Shown in pieces: positions 14,698 through 27,197 of a stretch of 64,000 nucleotides of DNA. Both the position numbers and the translations under genes were made by a program. Numbering within the stretch: the stretch's first letter is position 1; every line of letters starts with the position of its first letter. This DNA is from Hemicentrotus pulcherrimus. Its lineage: Eukaryota > Echinodermata > Echinoidea > Camarodonta > Strongylocentrotidae. The stretch is from NCBI GenBank assembly GCA_003118195.1, contig BEXV01000118.1:329046-393045 (forward strand), read 5' to 3'. The notes under the pieces are model-generated. The model did not search any database. It was not told the DNA's origin and worked only from the letters and a program-made list of their open reading frames with translations.

Positions 14698-15062
14698 GTA
14701 AAGGTAGGTCAAGGTATTTACAAAGTAAAACTAGGAGGCACTCATCTTTGTTTCTACTTGTTAAATCTTTGACGAATTTAACCTTTCTATTGAGGACCAG
14801 ATCTTTCATGTCATAATATTTAATCCACGAGACAGCTGGTGTGTTGTGAAAATCAATCGAACTTAATCAAAACTGATCATCGAACCATTTTTGTTTAGTT
14901 GTACTGCACTAAGACTGCTCTTGTATGATTCATCAATGAATACTATTCGAAGCATTGTATTTTGCGTGAGTCACATAGCCCAAGGAGACCAGTTTATATA
15001 TGGTACATTATGTACACACAAAGAAATATTTGGGTAATCTTACTCAAATAGGCAAATAAATT

Positions 15063-15315
15063 TTGACACTATAGTGACACACTTAACTGAATGCCTTAAC
15101 TCACTAAATTAAGTTTAATAACGCACAGAATGAGTTTTGTTAATTTGAAATTATAGTGACATGGCAAATGAGTATTTTAAATAAGTGAGTTATTTAACTC
15201 ATTAAATTAACTCATTGACTCATTACATTGAGTTTAATAACGCACAGGAATGAGTTTTTCTTTTTTCTTCAAATTTGACATTATAGTGACATGGCTAATG
15301 AGTATTTTAACCTAT
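15063..15315. repeat. Imperfect tandem duplication (~120-130 bp) rich in ACTCAT/ATGAGT words
   Basis: The words AGTTTAATAACGCACAG (near 15111 and 15230) and TTATAGTGACATGG (15151 and 15281) recur in the same order, giving two copies about 120-130 bp apart. A related TATAGTGACA occurs near 15070. The motifs ACTCA and TGAGT occur many times in both orientations. No coding content is seen. Confidence 0.75.
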
Positions 15316-15446
15316 TGTTATGAGTGAATCGCTCCAACTCAATTATTGAATAATGCTTCAATTACTCAGTTCGTCAGGTTATATCGCCGTTCTTACGGCC
15401 CTTTTTCTGCCGCTGATCCTTCCCGGTCGCGCTGGAGCTGTCGGCA

Positions 15447-15704
15447 GTAATAATAATAATAGCGTACAAGTCCACTCCAAATTTTATTAAACCGAAACGG
15501 AAATTATTTTTGCCCAATTCATCGTGAGCCCGGCAGCCACTGAGCAGCGCCAGATCGACGTTGCTCTATCCCTTATTGTTGAACGCCAAACAAGGCAGCA
15601 ACAACTTCCATCTTTTAACGTATTTTGGTTTGACGCGGCCGGGGTTCGAACCCACAACCTCCCGGTTGTGAGGCGGACGCTCTACTGACTGAGCCAACAC
15701 TCAA
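15447..15704 (-). mobile_element. tRNA-derived SINE (minus strand)
   Basis: Read on the minus strand, the right end is a tRNA-like head. It has an A box, TGGCTCAGTCAG, at about 15685-15696, and a B box, GGTTCGAACCC, inside 15641-15653. A tRNA-unrelated body follows, containing GTTGTTGCTGCC and GGGATAGAGCAACG, the kind of body seen in widespread deuterostome SINE2-type elements. The element ends in an (ATT)n tail at about 15447-15462. It is not a functional tRNA because there is no matching acceptor stem. It depends on a LINE for mobility. A target-site duplication is not obvious. Confidence 0.85.
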
Positions 15705-16640
15705 GTGGTGCCGTCAGTGGTGCCGGTCACGGTAGCGTCAAAACCATGTATTTCCATGCTGAGAAATACGATAAAAAAAACCACCAAGATGATTCACAGA
15801 AGTACGAAATTGACCTGTAGTAATAACGGCCGCGATCCAATCAACAAAATAAATCGAATAACGTTCGATGGCAGAGATTTCGACGGATTCTGTGCGACGA
15901 AATTCTAGTGTTTCGCACTAAAAATTGCATGCGCGGGCGGGTCCTTATATATTCTCGAACGACAATTATGAAGTAAGATTGTGAGTTTGTATGTTTGTGA
16001 CTGTTAAAATGGAAGTCCTTCGCCATGCACTCCACACACTTCGGTCGTGCACAAGAAGAGCTTCAACATTTCAGCACTAGATCAAGATTCTATATCTAAT
16101 CGGTAGCCTTAACTCTTTTTAAGAAAAAGTCTAGTTTTAGAAAAGGGATCCCCTTATTACTAACTGATTCAAAATTAAGAAAAATCAAATCTACTTACAC
16201 TTATTCTGTGGCTTGTCGGCATGACGTCCGGGTACGTACGTACGATCACGAACGCGTACGCATATTCATCAGCGAAATATTTACACGCATTCAAAGAGAA
16301 AGATAGCTCCTAAGACGAGTACAGCTTCGAACAGGCTGAGGTTGTAGGTTTTTTTTACTCATCCAACGAATAAAGAGTCTGTTACGTATTAGGGAGCAAA
16401 AAGCCACTTTACACACTTGTGCATATTGTTACACATTCGGTTACTAAAGTTTGAGAATACTCATCCAATATGTACTTACATGTACTTTAATGAGTAAAAA
16501 GACTCATCGAGAAAATTATCGGGTCACATACTCGTTTTAAATATCATGTGGGTAAAATTCACTAAGAGAAAGGTGGTGTATTCACCAGATGTGTAAACTA
16601 ATGCATTTATTAGATATATTCTCTCGACTGAGTGAGTGAG
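15705..16640. other. Non-coding stretch with scattered ACTCAT/GAGTAA motifs
   Basis: No exon is supported. Motifs such as TTACTCATCCAA (near 16358), AATACTCATCCAATATG (near 16456) and the near-palindrome ATGAGTAAAAAGACTCAT (about 16489-16506) echo the ACTCAT-rich repeat on the other side of the SINE. A CpG-dense palindromic patch with repeated TACG lies at about 16232-16262. Confidence 0.4.
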
Positions 16641-19600
16641 CTACGATTTTTACCCACCATACTTAGTTCCGTTTTTGTGTGTGTACATGGTTTTTGTAGT
16701 TTTCAAGAGAGACATCTTAATGCGTTCAATTTATAAATTCCTGAGAGGGTACTTTGTTCTAAAGAACCAGGTTTTCCTTGGAAGGAAGGAAACTCACGTC
16801 TTCAAAGGCGCTATAATGTTTCCGACTATGGTTTGCACGACATACTTTTTTTTCTCCTGGCTCTTTATGGCGTACTGGATACCGTCCCCAAAGACCTAAA
16901 GTTTTCCCTTGACCCATCTACAGTTTCTGTAAGCCCCCAACCCCTTGATAACATTTCCGTCATTGAATCTGATGCACTGAAGTATTTTCGCAAATCTATA
17001 GAAAATCTGTGTAGTCCCCCTAAACAGGGTATGGCTCATATGCAAGGTAAAATGATGAAACATTATTGATACATAGCATGAAAGCGAGAACAATAAATTC
17101 CCCTAGAACACCAATAGAAATAAACCTCTTTATAACCCATCCCAATACCCTAGCTAGCATGTTAATTACTGAACTTCTTTTATAGAAAGAAGACGCATAT
17201 TACGTGTCCAAATACCCTTTTACGAAGGATGTAAGGGTAATCAGAATTCTTCACTGATGTTTTCCTCTTTGGCAAATTTAAGATGGTGTGTGAAATATAC
17301 CGGTAGGGCAAGGTGACTTTGAAACTTTGAAGCTCAGACCTTCAAGTCCCCAGGTAATCCCAATAGACAGTCTTCTGTGAGTCAACCCATGTGGACACTA
17401 CGTGACTTTATCACCCCACATTACAGCTAACATATCTCGAGTCAGCAACCATCACGTGTACACTCAGACATTATTAGAAATGGCGGCTGACAAGGAGCTT
17501 TCTAAAAATAGCAGAGTAAAAATAAGGAAAGACGTGCGTCAAATCATGGAGTAGAGAAAACAAGGAGAAGAATTGAAGTTATCACATGTTTTGCCAGAAC
17601 TACAAATTTCCGTGGTTTTAGGGGCCTTCTCATGTGCTAATTAAGTTATATCATGATCCCACATCATAAATACCCATTGGCCACCTAGGTGGTAATAGCA
17701 AGGATCGTCTGTCATGCCAAGTATTACCAAGGTATTAGACATTCATGTTCTTGAAAGAAGACTAATTTCTTTGAATGAGGAAATGAAAATTTGTGGTTTC
17801 TGCTACCCTGTTATTCGGGGTTTTGTATACAATTATAAACAATGAAATACCCAAAACGGTACTAGGATATGCAAGTACATCAGCCTCCAACAATGCGTCT
17901 CAAAGGAAGTAGGCATCACATTCAGCTGTTATTTTTTTCTTCAGATGTCTCAGCTGTCACGTTACCCTACAGAGTCAATTTTCCTCATACACCATTATAG
18001 ACTACGTTTCTTGCTTCATTAATATTGATCTCATTTCAGCACCCCATTCTTTCTCTCTCCATCTGACTCTGCCATTATCTCTCTCCCTTTCTCAATATAA
18101 TTATGATTACTCACAACAGCATAGAAATTGAAGACATTTATATCGCGCGTTAGCCCTCTACACTTGTCCAAATAATCATGTCATATGGTCTAATATCCAT
18201 TCAATCTAAAAATCGTCTTCTAGAGTCTGATATAGTTGTTATCTAGCGCCAAGAAATGTAATTATATTCACACAATGGGACTATTTACATCATCTCAGAA
18301 AGGTTGGAAGAGGGTTAGAATTTAATATTAGAATAATCACTATTGATTATCTCGATTGAGGAAGCAATGAGGACTGTACATGGCCTCGGCTAGCAAGGCA
18401 AGGCCTCCTGGATGACGCACACATCGCAACGTGGTTCAGGACGTTAACACCAGCATGCCGATTTTTACAAAGTATCTGTGCCAAGATTAACGTTAGCAAT
18501 TCGTTTTGATTAAATTTGGAAGACCTGGATAATATTCACTTAAAGGACCCCAAACCTTAATGTATATAATATAAAACTAGCACAAGTAGGGAACAAAGAT
18601 GTCTCCTGGAAATTACTATATTCCCTTAGATAAGAGAGAAGATGAGTCGGCTTTAATATTAATTCTTCTTAATCTATATTTACCCGGACTTGGAAGAGAG
18701 TAATGACTGATATGATAATGAGTTGTTCTTCATATATTTAATAGAAAATCAGTCTCATCGGAGTTCTCAAACGTTAACAATAAAAGTGTTGTTCAATCTC
18801 AGACAGCCTGAAAGCTATCTAGAAATTGTCCCCGTTTACTCTGCTCTAAATCATTAACGATCATTACGATTTCTGTAAAGCTAGAAAGGTGTTTGCTCTC
18901 ACGGGTAAGTTAACATCAAGGTTAGATGACCCACAAAACACAATGCAGGTCATACGCCATATGGCCTCAAACTTCTACGTTCTTGCCATGAGCCTCATTA
19001 TATGGCTAACATAGCTGACATAGTAGCACAGTCTTGTGAAAGTCATGAGTCGTAATATAGAGAACACCCCTGTGCCTGACTGTATTTTTTCATGCAAATA
19101 TTAGTCGTAAAGGGAAATGTCCTTTCTAGCATCTTTAGTCGAAGGAATGTATTAAGAATGCTACCCTGTAATGTGTTATGCGCTATAAAAGAATTGAGTA
19201 TTATTACTAAGAATAGCATTATAGCCCTTGTCACAAATCTATTTCAGTAAGCTTTTCTGGCTATATTCATGTCATATTGATATAGAGAAACGGAGGGTTT
19301 TATTTCTTCTGCTCTGGTTTCCCACAAAGGAAGGGAATATGGCTTATAGGACCTTGCAGGCATATAATCTTGCTTATACATTTTGATACATGTAATGCAT
19401 GTCTAGATCGTGTAGATTTCTGCAAATAAATCTTTCGAAATTACTACCTTATAGGTCTCTTTATCTGTTCCGGTTAATCAATGTCAGTGAACAGTGAAGC
19501 GCCATAGTCGACTTTCGTCACATGCACAACGCGTGTGCACATAACAATATACTTTTAATATAGTTTGATATTTCGATCCCCTGTCGATTGAAAGTTAATG

Positions 19601-22600
19601 GTTTTCAGTTCCCTGAATTAAATCTAACAGTAAATTACACTCTCCAGACTTTTCTATCTGACACGTCAGAGAGAGTGAGAGAGAGGGGATATAAAGTTAG
19701 AAGAAAAGGAACGTCAATGGAGTATGACCCGATGTTTCAAATGTTAAGGGCACTTTTTACAATACTGTCAAAATAGAATGAGTGATAGAGATGGTGAACA
19801 AATGGGTAGTTGTACTGAAATAAAGATCGATCTGTTACTGAGGAAATACGTAGGGCCCCCATGCCTTCCCAAGTTGCCAAGGTCGTTACTATCTTGATTC
19901 GGGCAAAGCGGAAATCAAATCAGATTTTTTACTCAGGATTCTACTGAACCAGACAGGGTGACCAACCAAATTAGAACGAGCTATACAAAGATCTCAGGGT
20001 ACTTCTCAATAATTTATAGACTTTCAAAATCGAATGAGTAAGGAAATGTCATACGAAAAATAGGACAGATGTCAGGTGATGACAACCAGGGAATCACTTT
20101 AATGCCGTCTGTCCGAGTTAAAGCTTCTCTAGGTTTGTTGGGCATTTTGTACCCCTATAAGGTCATCATTTCAATTTGCTCTAGACAAATGTGATAATGA
20201 ACCCAAGCTTTCAGTACGCTTCAGTGTCACATAATTATTACATCTGTCCACTATTATGTCGATTGTTTGTTTAATACCACAATGCGACGTTACAAAATAT
20301 TATTACTTGAGCTTTGAATGCAGGCCTACTTTCAGATCGAATTGAAATCCGACGGTTTTCATCTCAACTGCACAATGGTCTCATCAAAGCAATGATCTAT
20401 GTTGTACTAGGTCTTGATTTGGCAAACATATTCCCTTAAACTCACTTGTAAAGGATTAATTGTTTACCTGTACTCGAGATTCTCAGTAACTTTTATTGGT
20501 AGCAGTATTAAGTCCATTCCTGCGTCCAGGACAAGTTTAAACTCTGATCTTGTGATACATCGTAAATAATGTAGTTTTGCGAAGGTTTTGCTGATTGCAT
20601 ATTTTGATCCATCAACACCATCTATCAATGAACGGAAAATTCTTTGAAAGCTTACGAGTCAATAAAATATTAAACAAAATATCGACCATTGACTATAAAA
20701 AAGAGAAAAAAAACTAAAATAAAAGAAGAAAAAAATATAAAAAGAAAATATGAAGACCGACAAACAACTCCCCAAACATCCTAATTTAGTATGAATGCAG
20801 CACACTAGCCGGAGAGTTAACTCTACTTATGAAGTGAAATACATTTATATCTAGGAGACGACAGCTTAAAATTATATTATTTGGAATTATACTCTTTATA
20901 TTCCTATATTAAGTTTGCATATAGAATTGCAACTTCTTAATACTGATGAACCTTACAAAACGGAACACATCAGAAATACATTTGCACCTAACATAATTAC
21001 TGTGTACGTTTTCTTTTTTCATTACACTTGTTAGGCAAAAAGGGTACGTTTAGTGAAGAGTATAACTTGTTTGCCGAGAAAGTGTCTTTGAACTGTAGTT
21101 CCTCTGTGTAATTTGATTCCATTCGGGATATATTTTAGCCTGATTAATGGATTTTCTACTCTTAATCACAGTGGTTCCACCGAGATCATAGGTTTTACCC
21201 CTTAAACCGCAGATTGACATAAGTTCACCCTCATTTGGCCAATTTCTTAACAAGAAATAAGTGACGATATTTTCATTATCCCTTGGACAGCTAAATCAAC
21301 CCGCTTTCGACACGGTCTAAGTGAAGAATGATGGAACTTGATATTTCGTAGGGTTGCTTTGGATCCGCAGTATTTAGCAGTGTACTTTGCAGAATCGTAA
21401 CACGATATGTGAAGTGCATTGTAACATGACTAAGTAACGTGCTACCATTTCCCTGACACATTAACAAAGTTACAGCTTCCCTGACTTGATAGTACTTTGT
21501 AGGTGTTGCCCTGTGCTCTGAATACGTGAAAGACCATATACTTTTGTTGAACTGAATTAAAAACATATCAGTAGTTTTTAATTAGTGCTTCCATAATTGA
21601 TAATTTAAAAGATAAAAGCATCGAAAGAGGAAAATTAAAAAAAGACAAAAAACATAATAGAGTGATTATGAAAGATGTATTGGCTAATTATATGAGACTA
21701 ATTTATAAATAGACACTTTCTTAACTCGTCTGTCAATGAATATTTCTCTTAAAATAGATATTAAGATTTACACTTAGAGAGCTTCCTTAATGGCAACATT
21801 AGCTAAATATACATTATATATTTTTATATTAAACTCGAACACAAGGTCACGTAACATAATTTTGTGATGCTTTATTTCTATTTTAGCCTAGACATTTATT
21901 CAGGTTATCATCATCTTAAACAGTGCACCCTGCCTGGGATCCTAATTTGTCTTACCTCGCCGAGACGTTTATAAGTTTAGGGTGCCTCGGAAAATCGACA
22001 CGAAAAGTAGCTGTTAATATTCTACTTCCTCTGTTTTTGACATTGCCCTGTCATGTATGACTATAAACAGGTATACTGGATATTATGTAAGAAAGGGGCC
22101 TATGAAAGTGGAGATGGTGCACGTCACGCACTGGAAATCCAGTGATGATTAACTCTGAGCAAGAAGTAGAAAACGCAGTGAAAACGAAAATTGAATTGCA
22201 TTTAGTCTCCTCTATTGTTAGACACAACCTTGTAGCTTACTGACTCTAGGTTTAATATATTGAAAAATGATGAGATAACAAATCTGGAATAAAAACGCAA
22301 TTGAAATAGTGCGTGAAAACAGAATATGAATTTGCATCACCTTCCGATTTACCTTTAAAACCACATTGTTGAGCCTTGCTTTCAAATTTGTTTTCGTGAC
22401 ACACCGTGTAGTCATAAGGGGTTATTGTGTCTCATGATGTATTTCTTCTTTCTCTTGTGAGACAATATAACCCCTCATCACATATTCTGCTCATCCGAAT
22501 GCAGAATAACATCGCCACACAACACAGGAAGGAGCCGAGAGAAAACGTGCTTTTCCAACACATTAAAGCAGATGTGAATGGATGGACTCTTTTAACATCA

Positions 22601-23884
22601 CCTTTATGAAGATATTCCGTTGTCTCGAATGTTTAGTTCGACAAATTTTCTTTTTTTTTTAGTTGTTGAGAGAAATACCCACACCAAACATAAAGTGTCT
22701 CAAGCAAGGTCTTTATTACATTGTTAGCAATATATGGATATTGTGAAGAAATAATGAAAGGGACATAGTGATTCTGATTCGTTTTAGCATTTCTATTTGA
22801 TTAAAATTTCGTTCTTCTCATTTACCTAATCCTTCACTTCTATATGGTATAAGTTGAAATACTTTATATTCCTTTTAGTTATTTTTAGAAAATTCGATTC
22901 CATTCATAAAAACACACAATAATGTTTACATTAAATGCTAATTTCTATAATCATAGATGAGCTGAATCAAAGTATTTATGATGCATATAGTGTTTGCTCT
23001 GTTACACCTTTTTTTTGTTCTCTTCGATCAAATGATTATTTGTGTACTTGCTTTAACTCTTCATGTTCAGCTCTTGCTAAAATATAATCCACTGTCATCA
23101 ACATTGCGAATTTCAATTTTCCATTTTTTAAAATAATTATTGTTACGTCCGTGAATGATCAATCTCTAATCAATCGTGATACCATTGTGGATAAATAAAT
23201 TTGATTAATTATAAAAAGGCAATTTTCTAACTTTTTCTGGATTTTAACCCGCTCAATCGCATTCAGGAAGATCCAACTGTGAGACCCCCCCCAAAAAAAC
23301 ATTTTAAAAATACTGATCTAATTGTCTCGTCACAAGGTCACTTTGTTGGGACGGACTAATGAGTCAGACTGGATAATCAAATGAGACAATGAAATTCTTT
23401 TTTTATTAAGTTTATATAATACATTTTGTTTGAGAAGCGCATCTTGACTGTATCAATTCAATAAATTTTTGTAAAAGCAGTTTTTTTAACGATTAACGAT
23501 TATTCATAACCTGAATCTGTTCCAAAGTGAAATAAATATATGAAGCAAAATTCGTGAGAAAATAGATGTATACAGGAATGATTGATATTCAATGTTTCAT
23601 AAAGTGTTTTTGCATAGATTTATTGATTCGAAAAACACGTTGGATCATCTATGATTGGTAAACCTCAAATGCCTCAATCACATTTAAAGACATGATCAAC
23701 TTCCATGGACCTTATATGCCTACCTTGATTTACAAACACGGCACACCTTGGTTTTAAAATAATATTAGAGATAAGGCGGTCATGACATGTTCTTCTATTT
23801 TTTTCATTAAAAAAAAAAAAAATTCTTATATTTTTTAAATATTTGTTAACCCGTCAATGTTATTTATGTTATTTTTCTTGATAA
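16641..23884. other. Non-coding stretch, no gene supported
   Basis: AT-rich DNA with only short open frames. A 24-codon frame beginning ATGGCGGCTGAC at 17480 has a good start context but stops quickly and is not called. The minus-strand frames at 21050-21253 and 21291-21566 have no recognisable domains. Confidence 0.5.
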
Positions 23885-24032
23885 TATGTGTCATGGTTGG
23901 TGCCCCAATCACAAGTTTGTTTTCAAACTTCTTCAGGGGCTCCTAACCCCATGTTTTTATATTTTTGTGAATTATTATTGTATATGTATTTTTTATGGTT
24001 GAATAAATTGAAATTGAAATTGAAATTGAAAA
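23885..24032 (+). mobile_element. Non-LTR retrotransposon 3' end with (ATTGAA)n tail
   Basis: The segment contains ACAAGTTTGTTTTCAAACTT, then AGGGGCTCCTAACCCC, then an AT-rich stretch. It ends in GAATAAATTG followed by four to five tandem copies of AAATTG (about 24001-24030). An AATAAA-type signal followed by a short tandem tail is characteristic of 3' ends of CR1/L2-like LINEs. No coding part of the element is left here. Confidence 0.6.
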
Positions 24033-24909
24033 TTGACATTTGGAAATCGAGTCTAAATAAGGAGCCATGTATCAACAACAAACAAAAAAATCGCATTCAA
24101 TCACTCAAATAGAAAAACTCTCTCAATTTACATTCCCAAAATGAACGAAAAGGGCTAAAAGAAAGACAAAACAAAATCACACACTCACAGATAAACAGAC
24201 CCCCGAACAAACAAAAAGACACGAACAAACAGACATACCAACTAACAACAACAACAAAAACAAAAACACAATCTTTTCAAACTTTATCTCCCTGTTCATC
24301 ATTTTCAGGTCGTAATCAGGAAAGATCATTAAAGTAACAAGTAACAGTGTATAAATATAGATACATGAATGCTATTACTGGAATCATGGCCATTATCATA
24401 AAAACCACACTCAAGGAGAGATTTCTAAAACCATCTTCCCCGCTTTAGATCCTCTCTGAAGGGCTCTAAATTTGTCCTCACGCAGAAAATGTAAATGTAA
24501 AACTCCTCTCCTGCCATAGCACATATATGACCATACTAATCAAAACGTTGGTGAAGTACAGTAACCCTGAATATACCGACGCAACCGAAACATAAACAGA
24601 AACATTTCTGTAAAGACCTTTCATTATCTTCTTCACATCTCGGGATATCCTTGTACATCTAAAAGAGTGAAAGATACACTTTTGTTCACTGCATGAGGAA
24701 AGAGCTTTATCGTAAACATTTTTGAAAAATAATCAACTAATTTTTGTTTAAATAATCCCTTTCCGTCTCTCATTGAAATTCGTAAACATTACAATGACCT
24801 TCGGGCTTATGTCATGATAAAGAAATTGGATTATATAATTTTGAATTTTGTTTCCATGTTACTTTTTTCCTTGTCAATTAAACTCAAATTTAACTGCCAT
24901 CGTTTTCAG
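24033..24909. other. Non-coding; probable intron or upstream DNA of the exon at 24910
   Basis: A-rich sequence with CAAACA and AACAA runs at about 24080-24260, and no exon that I can support. The last 20 bases form a polypyrimidine-like acceptor, with TTTTCAG ending at 24909. Confidence 0.4.
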
Positions 24910-25070
24910 ACCGCAGCCGGAGCTCGGATAAATATTTTGAGAATGGTGATCAGTTTTCTGAGTTCATGAAGCGCAGACACAGTGGAGAAATAAGCGTCGA
25001 TGACAGATCTCATTCCAAGTCGCTTCCTGAGCATCACGGGGACTACTTGACCTCTTTTAAATCACCTTGA
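24910..25070 (+). CDS. Terminal coding exon of an unrecognised protein (partial gene)
   Basis: An acceptor, CATCGTTTTCAG, ends at 24909. The following DNA is open in one frame for two bases plus 52 codons to a TGA at 25068-25070. The frame is closed upstream by a TAA at 24891-24893, so the open part starts right at the splice site, as expected of an exon. It enters in phase 1 (one base from the previous exon). The peptide is hydrophilic and rich in Ser, Asp, His and Arg, with pieces such as DKYFENGDQFSEF, MKRRHSGEISVDD and GDYLTSFKSP at the C-terminus. It resembles a cytosolic tail and has possible basophilic phosphorylation sites (RRHS). Local GC is higher than in the flanks. I do not recognise the family. 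I could not find the upstream exons, which may lie behind long introns or outside the window. A chance open frame cannot be excluded. Confidence 0.45.
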
Positions 25071-27197
25071 TCAGTGATCATCCAACAAATTCAACGACAG
25101 ACAGAGAGGAGAGAGGGAAGAAAGAGAGATTAAGAGAACGGGAGGGGGAGGGACAGAAAGTATGATGATGTGAGTTATGGAGAGAGTGTGGGTAAGGGAG
25201 TTGGTTTATGGATGGTCCTTGCTTGTGTGTGATAATGTGTGTGTGTAAATTCAATTTATTATTTGGGTCCAGCATGATATTTTGGTCCTATCATCATGGT
25301 CATTGCATATGACCAATTTTGTGTTTTCCGACGAATCATCGTAACCCTCCACCTTCGTCGGACCCCACCATTTCGACTATCATCATTGAGCTATCCATGA
25401 ATTATTTAAAAATATATAAGGGTATAATGAAGGATTAGTTAGCCTTCAAGGTTCCCTCACGTCAGGGTTCAACTGAAAGGGCGTTGCACTTGCAGATAAA
25501 CTGACACAAAGTAACGTCACAACGAGATTGTCTGCAAAACATAGCGCTATGAGCAGAAGAAAATGTTTACTGTGTTTTTCTTTTGAAAGCATACTGGCTT
25601 ATAGCTGGAACAACACATTTGTTTTTGTAATGGTGAAATATGTGTAAAATAATGGAAGTTGTTGATTGAGTACCATACCAACAATCATATATGCAATCAA
25701 ATACACAAACTGATGGAAAAGCACAATGACGGGAAAGAGTTTATTTTCACCGCACGCAAAGACGGGTGAACTTTATGGTTCTTATTCTGCTAATTCAGTA
25801 ATACAATGGATATAGTATAGACATGGCAAAATCTGAACCGCTACATTAAGATCACGTATTACAAAGAAAACCTGTTTAACCAGTTATGTCTTTTTTTCAA
25901 ATTAAAGCTTGAGCTCATCGTCGGAATAAATATTCAGTAAAATTCGAGCCTATAAGTTTAATCTTACCATCGATGCTATTATGAACCACTCTTTTGTGTT
26001 AGTGCATTAACATAATTCTACACGACTTGACGAGCAATCACAGGAAGTAAAGAGAATCTATATATAAGATACTTGGAGAGTTTGAGTAGTTATTCTCACA
26101 ACACATCTATTTTACAAAACACTATAACACCTTGGTATCAGATTTAGAAATGTGATAAATTCAGCGAAGAAAGCGAAGTTTTTATACAATGGTTACGTTC
26201 TTGTTAACGACCGCTAAAGAATGCCATGTACAATTAATACACATGACAATTGCAATCATGGCTTTTCTCCACAACGTTTACAAACCATACTCAGAATTTC
26301 GGTACATATAATATCAGTATGTTAATATATTGTTATTATTTGTTAAATATCATTCGACCTATATTCTTCACATAAAGTGCTCCAACATAAAGAGCGACTA
26401 TAATCTTACAAGAATACCATTCCTTGAAATACAATTGAAATTGGAATATCTATGTAACATCATAAATGCATTATGCAATTTTGGACTCTTACTGAAAACA
26501 GAAATTAGTAATGTATAACATGGCTTTAATGGTTTGCCCCGCTAGCCTGCCTGCACTTCTTGCTGTAATAGTCCTTCCATACCAACGCCGGATTGTTTTG
26601 ATACTTAATCCAGCCTGTCTGCAAATAAAATGTTTTCCAATCTGGTTTCAATCTTCGGCTTTCTCGAAGGATTTAGGATAAGTTGGGTGAATAGTGGAGA
26701 TATCGTATTTTTACAAGTAATATTTTGATGAGTCACAGTGTAAGGCGTACGGCGGACAGAATAGTTTTCGACATAAGTAGCAGCAAGGAAATGTATATTT
26801 TACACAACATATGGAATCTTTAAAAGTGGTAGAACAGACCGCAGAAAGAATTGACGCAGATAGAGCAGATTATATAAACTAAAATTGAATTATTAAAGAT
26901 GATGATAATATTACGTTCAAAGACATTTCTAGATACACATGATTTAAAAAAAAATCGAACAAGTGTTGCTCTTTAGCCTCGAGAATCAAATACCAAGCAG
27001 GTACTTATTAATAGGGCTATGAGTTAACAGCCTGGCATGAAGAAACACCCGATATGCCGAATCCCGAAGAATTACCATTTTAAAGTATGAAAGAAGACTT
27101 TGTCATTGGCCTGCAATAAAAGATCATATCAGAAATTTCACAATGGTTTGTGCCTTCAGAATGCACAAAGCAAAGCCAACTATGACACTGAGACAAA
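25071..27197. other. Non-coding; possible 3' UTR of the exon at 24910, then intergenic
   Basis: Just after the TGA lies a purine-rich tract (about 25092-25160) and a GTGTG run near 25238-25247. An AATAAA occurs at about 25925, but nothing proves it ends this transcript. No further exon is supported before the receptor gene on the other strand. Confidence 0.4.

Noticed and set aside
15641..15704. tRNA gene on the minus strand
   Set aside because: A and B boxes are present but the acceptor stem does not pair, and a SINE body and (ATT)n tail follow.
17480..17554. 24-codon frame MAADKELSKNSRVKIRKDV... with a good start context
   Set aside because: Its start is loosely like the N-terminus of Tc1-type transposases (KELSK..R.KI), but it stops quickly and nothing transposase-like follows. 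Not enough to call.
18363..18510. 45-codon open stretch with mixed composition
   Set aside because: No acceptor or donor at its edges and no familiar motif.
21050..21566. Two neighbouring minus-strand frames that might be a broken gene
   Set aside because: They do not join in frame and show no recognisable protein family.
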